Assembly: GCA_000727475.1 (NCBI GenBank)
Contig: KL647294.1
Span: forward strand, 4,004,284-4,068,283
DNA from: Sarcocystis neurona
Lineage: Eukaryota; Apicomplexa; Conoidasida; Eucoccidiorida; Sarcocystidae
DNA: 64,000 bases
Reading direction: 5' to 3'
Each line of letters starts with the position of its first letter. Within the stretch, counting starts at the first letter, position 1. The position numbers were made by a program, and so were the translations under genes. Below, in pieces: positions 37,656 through 48,530 of the stretch. The notes under the pieces were generated by a model. It was not told the DNA's origin and did no database searches. It saw nothing but the letters and a program-made list of their open reading frames with translations.

Positions 37656-38199
37656 GTGCCGGGTCGCTGCTGCCCGTTGCTGTTCGTAGGAACCCCACAA
37701 AAACAGCAGCGACGGAACAGTGACGCCTGCAGCGGGCGTGGCGCAGCAGAGAGAAGAGAACAGCAGGAGGAAGATGCGCAGGACAAACCCAGGCTCGACT
37801 CTGCAACTGCAGCAGAAAGAAATCTGTATAATAGAAACCTCTCTGGTGGCTTGTACTCCGCTCTATCCCAACGACAGTTGCAACACCAGAACACAGCAGC
37901 AGCAGCAACAGCAGTCCCAGTCCCGCCCCTCCTCCCCCGCGGCACATCTCTGCGGCGGCGAGCGGAGACGCCAGCACAGGAGTGAAGCAGGAGGACGAAC
38001 GGGAGCGGAAGCAGCAGGGGAAGGAGCAAGTCAGCGCTGCTGCATGCACTTCACAGCAGCAGCAGCCAGCCACCTGCGCGTTCTCTTGACTCTCGCCGAC
38101 TTTGCTGCAGCAGCCGCGCAGCAACAGCAGCAGGAGGATCACTGCTTCTCCTTTTGGGCACAGAGAGACAACACGCGCAGCAGCAGCAGTAAACGGTGA
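37656..38199 (+). other. Exon-like CAG-rich coding candidate
   Basis: Two plus-strand frames look coding in succession. The first, ending 37,985, includes EEDAQDKPRLDSATAAERNL and YNRNLSGGLYSALSQRQLQH. The second, ending 38,199, includes HLRVLLTLADFAAAA and EDHCFSFWAQRDN. A frame change between them, near 37,900-37,980 in (CAG)n, would require an intron or a repeat-length change. The repeats read CAG on this strand, as in the coding exons of PHAX. No conserved domain is seen, and the 5' and 3' limits are unknown. Confidence 0.3.
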
Positions 38200-38639
38200 C
38201 AGCGACGTGTTTCTGCTGCGAAAAAAGTTTGGCAACACATGCTGCTGTAGGCACGGGCAGGCCTAATATGTGGGGACCGTCAAGAATCTGTACTTTCCTC
38301 TTCATCTCTCTGCCGATAAATAGGCGTAGTCTTTCTCTTTCTTTTTCTGTACATATGTATATATATACATACACACACACACACACACACACTTTCTCTA
38401 CATATAAGTAGACTGCCTCTTTCGCCCTCTCTCTTTATATATATACGAATGGACGTCCCTCTGTCTCCCTGCCTCTACACATGTATATATGTAGACGTGT
38501 ATGTATGTAAATATATAAAGCGCTATAGGTAGGTACGTGAGCATGTCTACACATCGGCTCTACAGACAGCGAGAGGGAAAAGTCGTCTGTTTATATTCAC
38601 GCCGCTACGCGCCACATGCCCACATACATGTATACGTAG

Positions 38640-38940
38640 ATGGCGCAGGGGCAGGAGGAATAGCAAGGGCAGCAGGAGCAGCAGGAGCAGCAGGGACAGC
38701 AGGGGCAACACGAGCAGCAGGAGCAACAAGAGCAGTAGGAGCAGCAGGAGCAGCACGGGCAGCAGGAGCAGCAGGAGCAGCATGAGCAGCAGAAGCGGCA
38801 GGAGGAGCAGGAGCAGCACGGACAGCAGAAGCAGCAGGAGCAGCAGGCGCAGCAGGAGCAGGGGGAGCAGCAGGATCAGCAGAGGCATCAGGAGCAGCAG
38901 GGCGAAGAGGGGCAGCAGGAGAAGGAGCAGGAGGAGCAGC
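38640..38940. repeat. Interrupted GCAGGA/CAG array
   Basis: About 300 bp of agcaggagcagcag-type repeat. All forward frames are open or nearly so (Gly/Ala, Gln/Glu and Ser/Arg readings), and the reverse strand gives Ala/Pro and Leu runs. I regard it as a microsatellite, possibly inside an exon. Confidence 0.8.
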
Positions 38941-40480
38941 ACTTTTTTGGTGCCGCCGATGGCGTGGCTGCTGCAGCCGCGGGGCGAGGTCCCGCTGCTT
39001 GCTGCGGCGTGCCCACCGGGGAAGAGCAGCAGCAGCAGCTGGTGGGACACTCTCGCGCAACTCCACTGCAACAGCAACAGCAGTAACAGCAGCAGCAGTG
39101 GCAGCAGCAGCGGCAGCAACACTCGACGGAAAGCCGGCGGCAGCGACAGCAGCGGCTGGACAAGTTACTGCCGAGATGACTACTATAGCAGTTGCAATAG
39201 TAGTGAGAGTATTAGTAGTGGACAGCAGCAGCAGGACGGCGGCAGCAGCAGCAGAAATGGCAGCAGGACGTGTGGGAGTAGTAGGAGCGCGGGTGGCGAT
39301 CGGCGTCGCCTCGGCGGCGGGACACCTCGGCCGCATGTAGGAGCAGCAGCAGCAATTCACCGGAGTGGTGTTCCTGCTGCTGCTTTTTTGCCGTGTCACT
39401 TACCGTCTGCTGCTGCTGCTAGGTACCTGCCAATTTCTGCTCCCTGCGTGACAACGCCGCTGCTGAGTGCTCTTGCTGCTCCCGCCCCTCCTGCTCCTGT
39501 GCCTAGTCAACCTCGGCGCTCTCCCGCTGCTACTGCTTCTGCTGCGGGTGCTGCTGCGGCGGGAGCTGCTCCGTCATCACTAGAAGAACCAGTGTCTCCT
39601 CCTTCATCTTTTTCTCCGTCTTCTTCTTCTTTGCCGTGTTCGCTTGCTTCTTCATTTTCGTCTTCGTGCGTCGCAGCAGAGGCAGCAGCGAGAGAAGAAG
39701 AAGCAGCAGGAGGCAGCAGAGGCAGCTGGCGACGGGGCGGAGCAGCAGCAGCAATGGCCATGCGCTCGCGCAAACGAAGATATGATTTCCATCAGCGCGC
39801 GGCGCATGCGGAGCAGAAGCGGCTTGCAGCGGCGGGTGTATCTACACCAGAGGCAGCGGGAGACGGAGGACCAACGGCAGCAACGCAGGGAGGAGGAGCG
39901 TTGCGGCACTGCAGTGGCAGCAGTTACTGCGACGCTGCCAGCAGCTGGTACGGCCCCACAGGCAGCACCAGCAGCAGCAGCGGCAGCGGCACGTGTATTC
40001 GTCACACGAGCTACAAAGACAGAGACCGCTCTGGCGGACCTGCCGCTGTCGCTGCTGCTGCTGCTTCCTCCCCTCCGGAGTCCTTCCCGTCCTTCGAGAA
40101 GAAACAAGACACTGCTGCTGCTGCTGCTGAAGAAGAAGAAGCGGAAGCTGCTGCTGGTCCAGCAGCGCCGAGAGATTGTGGGGGCCTCGCTGCAGCAGGC
40201 GACGGAGCCGCCACTGCTGAAGAGCCGGCCGCAGAGAAGGAAGAGGAGGAGGCAGCAGGCGCTGCAGCTGGGCGAGCAGAAGCAGCAGCAAAGGAGGAGG
40301 AGGAGCAGCAGCAGCAGACCGCAGCAGAGGTGACGGCTACAAAGTTCTACGAAGGAACAGCAAAAGAAGGCAGCAGCTTCTGCGAAGCCTTTGCTGCAGT
40401 ATCACCAGGTAGCGACGATACCCAAAGTCTAACGTCTCGCATTTCTGCTCCTCGAAATCTCCTCCTCCTCCTCAGACGAA
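38940..40480. repeat. CAG/CTG-rich segment open on both strands
   Basis: The plus strand is open for 620 codons in one frame (38,782-40,644) and over shorter stretches in the others. The minus strand has an ATG frame (39761-39507) with an acidic run (EDENEEASEHGKEEEDGEK) and a consensus donor gtaagt at about 39,398. Coding is plausible but the strand cannot be decided. No conserved domain is visible in any reading. Confidence 0.5.
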
Positions 40481-40649
40481 CAACGGCAGTCGTATTAACA
40501 CTTACTCCCTCTATAGAGACGTATGTCTATCTGTTTCTACGTATGTACACATATACATGCGTATGTGTTGGAGCGTATCTACATCTATACATATATATGT
40601 GTGTATACTTGTACGTATGCACACATCTATATATATATGGGTAAGCTTT

Positions 40650-42335
40650 TCTACGTATGTACATATATACCTACACATATATGTATATATGTAGATCTGG
40701 TAAAAGCGAATGCAGCGCGACGTTTCCACGTCTGTCTGTGTGTGTTTTTGGAGGTGTCTGCGTTGGGTTTCGGTGCCTGCCTTGTCTTCATTGTGGACCC
40801 ACTTTTCTGTGCACCCTTTTTTCTTTTTTTCGCTCGGGGTCCGCTTCTCTCTGTGCCATGTTCATGCGTCCCGCTCTCCCGTGCTGCTGGTACACCCTCT
40901 CTCTATGTACGTATGTACGTATACGCAGGTAAGTACCTCTGCGCGCCTACATGTATATATGTGTCTACTGCGCACACATTGGAGGATTGATATTTCCCGG
41001 GAACATCATCTCTTCCACAAAAAATACAAATATATGTGTCCTTGCCTCTCTATCTATCTCTTTATCTATATCTGTGTGTCTATGTGTCTATCTATCTCTG
41101 TATATCTATCTATCGATATCTATATCTACATCTATTTGTTTAACGCTTTTTCTCTCTGTCTCTATCTATATCTATATCTATTCATATCTATCTGTCTTTA
41201 TCTATCTATCTACATCGATGTATGTATCTGTCTATATATATATATATATGTGTGTGTTTCTCTTCTGTCGCTTTCTGTGTGTGTCGCTTTTTTGTATTTC
41301 TTTCACCCCTTCTTCATTTTCCTTTTTTGTGTCTCCATGTGTCTCTCCCTCTGCATGTCTGTACGTACTCTGCTCCCGTCCTTTCTCTGCGTAGGCGGTG
41401 CTGCTGCAGGGGTCCTTCCTCCGTGATACGCTGCAGCTTCCCTCCGTGTCTCCGTGTCTCCGTCTCTCTGCGGCCACGACGTCTCCGTGTTGCTGCGCGT
41501 GTGCGTCGGTGCGTCTCTTTTTCGTCTCCCTCTGTTTTCGTGGCTTCCCGGCCGTTTCACTTCTCTTCTTCAACGCTTCATAACAATATATTCGTATACC
41601 CTTGGATCTCCGCAGTATCTCCTCTTAGTGGCCACTTCCTCGTCTCTCTTCAGATATGTGTATTATGTGTGTACACATGTATATGTGTGTGTGGACAGAT
41701 ATACTTATCCGTTTACATATAGATGTATTGTGTTGGTGTGGGCAGGCCCGTCCCTCTGTCTCTGTTAATAAGTATATATACATTCGTATAGAGGTACATA
41801 CATTTTGATCTGCATGCGTGTGTGCATATCTCCAGACATACTTGTATAGTTACATACATGTGCATGTGTGTATATATGTATCTGGTTAGTGCCTGTAGAC
41901 ACGTCTCTCTCTATATATATGTATATTTATTTGTATGGACATACATACATTTTTTACCTCTATACATGTATATATATTTGGAGTGTCGATGTGGGTAGAC
42001 ACGTATTTCTCTCTCTCTGCTTCTTTGTACATATATATGTAGGTGTATATATGTGTGGTAGATATAAATATGTATGACGATAGTAGGTACACGCGTTCAT
42101 GTCTGTGCGCATTTGTACGCAGATGTAGATCTGTTTCAATGTGTAAATACTGCGATAGATGTATGTAGGTATATATCTTGTTGTACGGTAGCAGCATGAG
42201 ATGGACTCGCTTCATTTTCTATGAATGTAAGGTCTTCACTGACAGCAGAACGCAGGAGGCAGTGGCGAGGAAGTCTTCCCGTACTTTCGCCTGCTTGCGA
42301 CGGAGATGGCCGTCTGCAGCCTACCGTCATCTTCA
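40650..42335. other. Microsatellite-rich spacer before PHAX
   Basis: Contains the TATC array, several (TA)n tracts and a pyrimidine-rich strip at 41,255-41,580. A PHAX 5' exon may lie here or just downstream but none could be picked out. Confidence 0.45.
41040..41250. repeat. TATC-type microsatellite ending in (TA)n
   Basis: About 200 bp of tatctatctctatctat-like repeat with interruptions, followed by a tatatatatata tract. No gene is seen in it. Confidence 0.85.
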
Positions 42336-42339
42336 TTTG

Positions 42340-42640
42340 CTACTGCTGCTGCCCGCTGCTGCTACCGATCATTGCTGCTGACTGCTGCTGCTGCTGCTGA
42401 TTGCTGCTGCTGCTGCTCATTGCTGCTGCTGCTCACAGCTACTGCTGCTGCTGATTGCTACTGCTGCTGCCTGCTGCTGCCACCGATAACTGCTGCTAAC
42501 TGCTGCTGCTGCTAACTGCTGCTGCTGCTAACTGCTGCTGACTGCTAACTGCTGCTGCTGCTGACAGCTGCTGCCGCTGCTGATCGCTGCTGCTGCTGCT
42601 GACTGCTGCTGACTGCTGCTGACTGCTGCTGTCGCGTGAT
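42340..42640. repeat. CTG array with ACTGCTGCTG units
   Basis: About 300 bp of (CTG)n broken by att, act and acc interruptions, ending at ctgctgtcgcgtgatggcgg. It lies upstream of PHAX and may be in its 5' leader or an intron. Confidence 0.85.
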
Positions 42641-43256
42641 GGCGGCGGTAGAAGTTGTGCTGCAGTGCCCTGTTCGTTGTCTGTTTATCGTTTTGAGGGG
42701 ATTCTCTCCTTGTCTATTTCTCTTCGTCTCTTTCGTTTTCTCTCCTGCGTTGGCTGAATTGCCGCTTCGGCTGTGCTGCTGCTGCTGTTGCCGCGGGTGC
42801 TCTGCCTTACTCAAACGTGCTGTTGCTGTTGCTGCTCTTCTTCGTTTGTTGCGTCTTTCTTCTGAGGACCGCACGTGCAACTTGCTGCGCCTGTTTCTTC
42901 TTTCTCCTCTGGTGCTGCTGTTGCTGTTTCTCCGGCAGGTGACGGTGTTCTCTACTATGCGGCAACAAGTGCTGCTGCTGCTGCTGACGAGGGCAACTAC
43001 CCGCGTCGCGCAGTGCTTCCAGCGCCCAGCTACTGCAGCAGCAACAGCAGCAAAAGCAACGGCTGCAGCAGGAACCACATCTATAGCAATAGCCATCGCA
43101 GCAATAGCCATCGCAACAGCAGTCACCGCGGCAGCAGTAGGTGCAGCAGCAGCAGCAGCAGAGGCAGCAGTAGCACTTGCAGCAGCGGTAGGTTTTCAGC
43201 AGAGACGCATGGGACGGCGGTTGGAGTTGTAAATTACTCGTCTGCCGTTGTTGCAG

Positions 43257-45956
43257 TGGAGCAGGACGGCGAGGACGTAGCAGCAACAGCAGGAGGAGGA
43301 GGCAGAGGGCAGGAGGATGAAGAAGAAGAAGCTGCGCTGCTGCGGCAACGTGTGCTGGATAGTATTACTCTGTTGCACACGGAAGAAGAGCTGGAGGTGC
43401 TGCTTCTGCTATTGCTGCGATTAAAGGAAGAAAACGTGCTGCTGCTTGAAAGAGTTGTTCATCGCAGGGGACCGCAGGAATGCCGGGCGCTGCTTCAGGA
43501 AACTCTCGTACGTCGTCCCACCACCAGCTCTCCATAGCAGCAGCAGGAAGAAAAGAAGAACAACAGCAGGAGGCAGAAGAAGAATAGCAGCAGCAGCAAG
43601 TAGGACACCAGCAGCAGGTAGGATAGCAGCAGCAGGTGGAGGAAGAACAAAAAGTAGCAGCAGCAGGAAGGAGAAGAAGAATAGCCGCAGCAGCACGAAG
43701 AAGAAGAATAGCAGTTGCAGCAGGAGAGATAGCAGCAGCAGCAGGAAGAGGAATAGCAGCTGCGGCAGGAAAGACAACAGCAGCAGGAAGGGGAGGAAGA
43801 ACAGGTGCAGCAGCAGCAGCGGTGGAGAGAGCAACAGCAGCAGGAGGTAGGGCAGCAGGAGTGTGAACGGAAGGAAGAGGGGAAGAAGAAGAGGAGCACC
43901 TACGATGGCAGCGGCGGCAGGAAGAAGACGAAGAAGAAGAGAGAGAAGCAGAAACATCGAGAAGGCTGTTGGGCAGCAATGCAAGCAAGTAGACATAAAT
44001 ATCGAGGAAGTGAACACAAGCAATAAAGAAAGCAGTGATGTTGCTCCTGAAGTCTTCACCGTCCAACAGACCCCAGCCCTCCGAAGTCATATGTGATCAG
44101 TCTATCTATCGGGGTGTACATACACCGCAAGTATCCATCCACATACATATATAGTAGATGTGTATGTCTATTTTATATATATATGTGTGTATTCCCCGTG
44201 TATCTATTTATCTCTCTATATAGTATACTGTATTTTATATGTAGCTGTATGGATTCTTTGTGTGTGTATATATATATATATCTACGTTCCACGTCTCTAT
44301 TTCTCTCTCTTTCTCTGTCTACAGCATATCTAAGTGTATAGTGTATGTATGTATATATCTACTGTATACATCTATGTGTATATATTCCATCTATCTACTC
44401 TTTCTCTGTCTACATATATATAGAGAGAGTATTTTGATGAGCTGCATGTGTGTGTGGGTATGTGGATGTGTGGCAGGTTATATTTTTGAAGTGTATTGAT
44501 GAAAGTCTTCCCGTGGTCCTTCACCTTCGCTTTCTCTCTCTGCATGCCCGCTCCAGCGCTGCCTTTCTCTCCTTATATATGTCTATACTTCTCGTATTCG
44601 TATATCTTATACGAAAATTACTCTCCAGATGAATATATGCAAAGCTGGACACAGAGAGAAACATATATATGTCCGTGTCTCTGACCTTCTGCTGTTGTTC
44701 TCTCTCTCTGTATATGTAACTCCCTAGGGGGGGGGAACGTACATCTGCAGATAAAGGGCGGGTATATGTGATATATGTGACTACCCACGCATTTCCCGTC
44801 TTTTTCTCTTTCTGTGTGGAGGTCGTGGACTGACGACATGACTTCGGACTTTTCCAGGAGGGCATTTTGCTGCTCGGCTCTCCTTCAAGAGGGTGCAGCA
44901 CACAAACACACACACACACACAGGCGGGTCCTTCTTCTCTCGAACGGTCGTCGCAGTGGAGGGAGTGAATTCTACGGGTCTGTGTGTCTGTTCACTACCA
45001 ATGTGCCTATTTTCCTCTGTACATTTACGTATATTTATGTTCCCGGAAGTATGTAATACACGCAAGTGGCGTATCATACACGCGTATATACGGGTAGACA
45101 CAGGTATACATGTCTCCCTAACATCCTATGTATCCACATGCCCATACATATATATATGTATACTGTAGAGATGATATACACGTAGTATATAATATATATA
45201 TGCCTGTGTATAGATGTGCGTGAATTTCTTCTTGTGCGTGAAAATGTATGTGCAGCGGGTGGAAGCAGCAGGAGGGCAGCAACTGGCGTGCGGCCGTCGG
45301 AAAACGCCGGGCGGTGTTTTTCTCCGTCTTCTGCAGAACAGGTGAAGATTTCTTCTCCCATTTATCAGATATTCGTTTTGACCGTGCGTCTCCTTGTGTC
45401 CCGCTGGTCGTGTGTTTGTCCGTCAAGCGCTTCTTGTGTAGGAAGGCAGTTCACGCTGTCCATCTCTCGTGTCTGTCTCGCTCGTGTTGCTGTTCTGCCC
45501 CCTCCTCATTTCGATTCGTCGTTCTGCTGCTGTTCAACAGCCTTTTCCGCCTCGTATTCTTTGTCGTCTTCCTCTGCTCACTGCTTCTCCTTGTGCCTTT
45601 CTCCTTTGTCTTGGGTGACTGCTGCTGCCGCGCGCTCGGGTGGGCCTTTCTTGTTTCTTCGTTTGCTTGCTGCTCGTCTTTAGCGCACTTTCCTCTCTTC
45701 TCTTTCTTCTTTCTATCTTCTCCTCTCCTTGGGTATGTGTACGGATATATGCTGCAGCATTTCTGTGGAAGACAGGAAGTTCATATGGGACGAACAAAAT
45801 CGGGCACAGCGCCAGCAGCGCCGCATCCTCCATCGTCAAAAACGCAAGCGCCTCCAGCAGCAGCAGCAGATGCAACAGCAGCAGCAGCAGCAAAGGCAGC
45901 AGCAGCAGCGCTGCCACCCGTGGCAACAGCAGCAGCAACAGGAGAGGCAGCAGTAG
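43257..45956 (+). CDS. PHAX-like snRNA export adaptor, 3' three exons (5' end not resolved)
   Basis: Exons 43257(?)-43507, 45256-45341 and 45758-45956 are joined by gtacgt/cag, gtgaag/cag borders with agreeing phases (0, then 2). The joined protein contains the PHAX RNA-binding domain: RLKEENVLLLERVVHRRG and CRALLQETL (exon 1), then RVEAAGG and GRRKTPGGVFLRLLQN (exon 2), then SISVEDRKFIWDEQNRAQRQ (exon 3), followed by basic and poly-Gln sequence to a TAG. In animals and plants PHAX binds capped U snRNA and bridges the cap-binding complex to the export receptor. Family identity rests on the block TPGGVF(L)LL and exact spacing of flanking Leu/Val positions. The N-terminal exons are not found: the first exon frame is open back to about 42,878 but has no ATG, so an upstream exon must exist. 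The acceptor ttgttgcag at 43256 is one option. The Gln-rich tail lies in CAG repeat, so its end could differ. Confidence 0.82.
43508..45255 (+). other. PHAX intron interrupting the RNA-binding domain (1,748 bp)
   Basis: The donor gtacgtc follows ...LLQETL; the acceptor tgtgcag precedes RVEAAGG. It holds a purine-rich CAG/GAA block (43,535-43,865), (TA)n and TATC-like tracts (44,160-44,430) and a (CA)n tract at about 44,903-44,922. The purine-rich block opens a 241-codon minus-strand frame of poly-Leu/Ala/Cys type, which I take as a repeat artefact. Confidence 0.75.
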
Positions 45957-46300
45957 CAGCAGCAGAGGCAGCAGCAGCAGCAGTACAGGCAGCACGAGCA
46001 GCACGGGCAGCAGTAGCAGCAGCGACACGAGAGGCGACAGCACGAGACGCAGAAGGACGGAGGCAGCAACAACAGCACAACTGCACCAGGAGAGCCAGCG
46101 GCAGCAGCAGCAGTCGCAACGGCAGCAGCAGCAGCAGCAACAGCCGCAGCCGCAACAGCAGCAGCCGCAGCAGCAACAGCGGCAGCAGCAACAGCCGCAG
46201 CAGCAACAGCAGCAGCAGCCACAGGTGGGACACGTACACTACAGAAACAGCAGCAGCAGCAGCACGGGCGCACCCGCGCCGCAGAAGAAGCAGCAGCAGC
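45820..46300. repeat. CAG array in and after the PHAX last exon
   Basis: About 480 bp of interrupted CAG. The first part encodes the poly-Gln tail of PHAX up to the TAG at 45,954; the rest is 3' of the stop but remains open in Ala and Gln frames. Confidence 0.8.
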
Positions 46301-47105
46301 AGTTGTGCCCACACAACGAAGAAGCAACAGCAGTTGGCGTCTTCTTAGAGGCGCCTGACTACATGAGCTGCTGTCGTTCGGTTTTCTTGGGCCCCACACA
46401 CAGGAGCGACACTACCCACTGCCGGATGCACAAGTCCACGGCTATTTCCACATAGATGTGTCCGTGCGTATATCATTTTTGATCACGGTATGTACGTCGG
46501 TGTCTGGGCACCCTCCGCAAATGTCAAAGAACTGACGAGTATTTTCGTGGTACAACAGAAATCAATTTTTTAAAAAGTGTGGGTGTGTGTTCTGTCCACC
46601 TACGGGTGCAAACACACACGCACACATATACGCAGTTTGTAAGTGTGAAGCTGTAAGCAGTTGCATGTGTAGGGGAATACCTTTTCAGTTGAGTTTATAC
46701 ACGTCGGAGGTAAGGCCGCACTTATGCGTCGTCGCACAAAAAATTTGCGTTGCAGAAACGCGACAAGTCTGCGACGGTTTTCCATCAAGGTAAAGGAGGT
46801 ATGTGGTTTAGCTCGTGCGCGCACGCTCGCGTTCTGAGAGCTAGAACTGCTCTGCGCCCGCAACTTCGGGTACTTCCGACAGTGCAGCAGTGCCGTCGCT
46901 TGGTAGCAGAGGTGGACAGATGACGACTAGTAGGAGGACTTGGCAACTGTATGACGTGTAGGAATAGGCAGTTGACAAGGGAGGGCCGAGATGTTTTGGC
47001 GGTGCACACAAAAATCAACTGTTAGTGTGCTGCAGAAACCAATGCCGAGGGTTATTTGCGAGTTGGACGGCTGCTGACGTACAGGGGGGACAGTGCACGT
47101 GCGTA

Positions 47106-47251
47106 CGTTAGGTAGACGCACATACGCGTGTGCACACAAATAATATCTATACACATCTATACGTGTGTATGCACTTCTACATGTGGATGCGTCGTCGTGT
47201 GGAGGGGGGTTCGCAGCCTGCAGCTGCTACAGCGCTCTGCTGGGTTGCTGA
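47106..47251. repeat. 146-bp perfect direct repeat, copy 1
   Basis: Identical over its length to 47605-47750 (offset 499 bp). It runs from cgttaggtagacgcac to gctgggttgctga. Flanks differ at both ends. It contains a cctgcagctgctac block and part of an alternating purine-pyrimidine stretch. Confidence 0.95.
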
Positions 47252-47604
47252 CCCACGCTCCTGCGTGTAAACATCGGTGCTGCAAGTGCGACTCACTCGT
47301 GCTGCTGCTGCCCTTGAAGCGGCACTTGCAGCCTGCAGATTTCAAAGGTTACGGAGTGCTCTGCTCGTTCGGGTTCCTGAGCCCTTGCAGATACGGACGT
47401 GTGTCTACACACGTATCTACACATATGTAGACGTATGATTGGGCGTGCATAGCCCCGTACGTGTACATTTATATACGTATACACGTCTGTATTCCGTCCT
47501 TTGCAATGTACTTTTTCGTGCGACCGGCGTCTTGGCTGTGTCCCTCGTGAAAAAATACGCGCAGCAACACCTAAGCAGTCTGCGTTCTGAAAACGCAGTT
47601 GCTG

Positions 47605-47750
47605 CGTTAGGTAGACGCACATACGCGTGTGCACACAAATAATATCTATACACATCTATACGTGTGTATGCACTTCTACATGTGGATGCGTCGTCGTGTG
47701 GAGGGGGGTTCGCAGCCTGCAGCTGCTACAGCGCTCTGCTGGGTTGCTGA
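47605..47750. repeat. 146-bp perfect direct repeat, copy 2
   Basis: Second copy of 47106-47251, separated by 353 bp of unrelated sequence. No target-site duplication, TG...CA ends or coding between the copies were found, so an LTR element is not supported. Confidence 0.95.
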
Positions 47751-48064
47751 GCGCAGCGATCAGTTGAAAAATACCTCGGCTGCAGCTGCGCACTGTGCTG
47801 CCGTAGTAAACTGTATCATGAACGCGTACGTGCGGCGGGAGACCTGCAGGTAGAGCGTTTTCTGTCGACCAGAAAGTCTACCAGAACGGCCGACGTTCGG
47901 TTTGTTACGTAAAGGGGGTAACAACTTTACCGGAAGAGGAGTGTAAGTAGAGAGATGGTTGTAAAGAGGAGGAGGTTGACGAAACAACACCGCCCAAAAG
48001 GTTTGTCAATATATGGGAACGCAGGAAGGAGCGAAGAAAATTCGGTAACGCTCGACGGACTCAC

Positions 48065-48145
48065 ACTCCTACGGTGTCGACTGCTACTGCTACAGAGAGC
48101 AGTACTGTTGGCGTAGGAGACAATTTCCCCAATTTTAAATCTCAT
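48065..48145 (-). other. Candidate internal exon with strong splice signals
   Basis: On the minus strand the acceptor ttgcttacgtacttcag is followed by 81 bp, then an ideal donor AGGAGT/GTGAGT. The frame reads RFKIGEIVSYANSTALC and then Ser/Arg residues, in phase 0 at both ends. Flanking exons are not found. No product can be named. Confidence 0.3.
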
Positions 48146-48359
48146 CTGAAGTACGTAAGCAAAAGCCGGGCTGTCAGAAGAGGTGTGACAGGCCTGGGGA
48201 GATGCGAGGAGGAATCTCTCTAGGAACTTGCAGCGTGAAGATGGTCGCGTTGAAGAAACCCACCCGCACTTGCGGCCGCGATCTGTAACCACACACTCTT
48301 TTTTCTCCGAAGTCTATACTACTTGGGGGGCGTTTATATGCATTTCGCATCCGCAGAAA

Positions 48360-48530
48360 GAACAAGGATTCGGGTATGCTGTGTGTGAGCAGGAAGTCAG
48401 TGTTTTCAGTCAACTCGTGTAAAGTAGAAACACGTATAACACGTGGATATCTGAACAGAAAGAAAAGGAGGTACGTATTCTGTGTGTGAGCAGGTGGTCA
48501 GGCTTCTCAGTCAACTTGTGGAGAGATACA
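48360..48530. repeat. Degenerate duplication, period about 101 bp
   Basis: The block gtgtgtgagcagg plus tcag...cagtcaact occurs at 48381 and again at 48482 with substitutions. Both copies precede a short purine-rich spacer. Confidence 0.6.

Noticed and set aside
38782..40644. A single 620-residue protein
   Set aside because: Open mainly because CAG repeats lack stops; other frames and the minus strand are also open and no domain is visible.
43365..44090. Minus-strand 241-codon poly-Ala/Leu frame
   Set aside because: Reverse reading of the purine-rich repeat in the PHAX intron; no conserved sequence.
47106..47750. LTR retrotransposon remnant flanked by the 146-bp repeats
   Set aside because: No TG...CA ends, no primer-binding site, no polyprotein and only 353 bp between copies.
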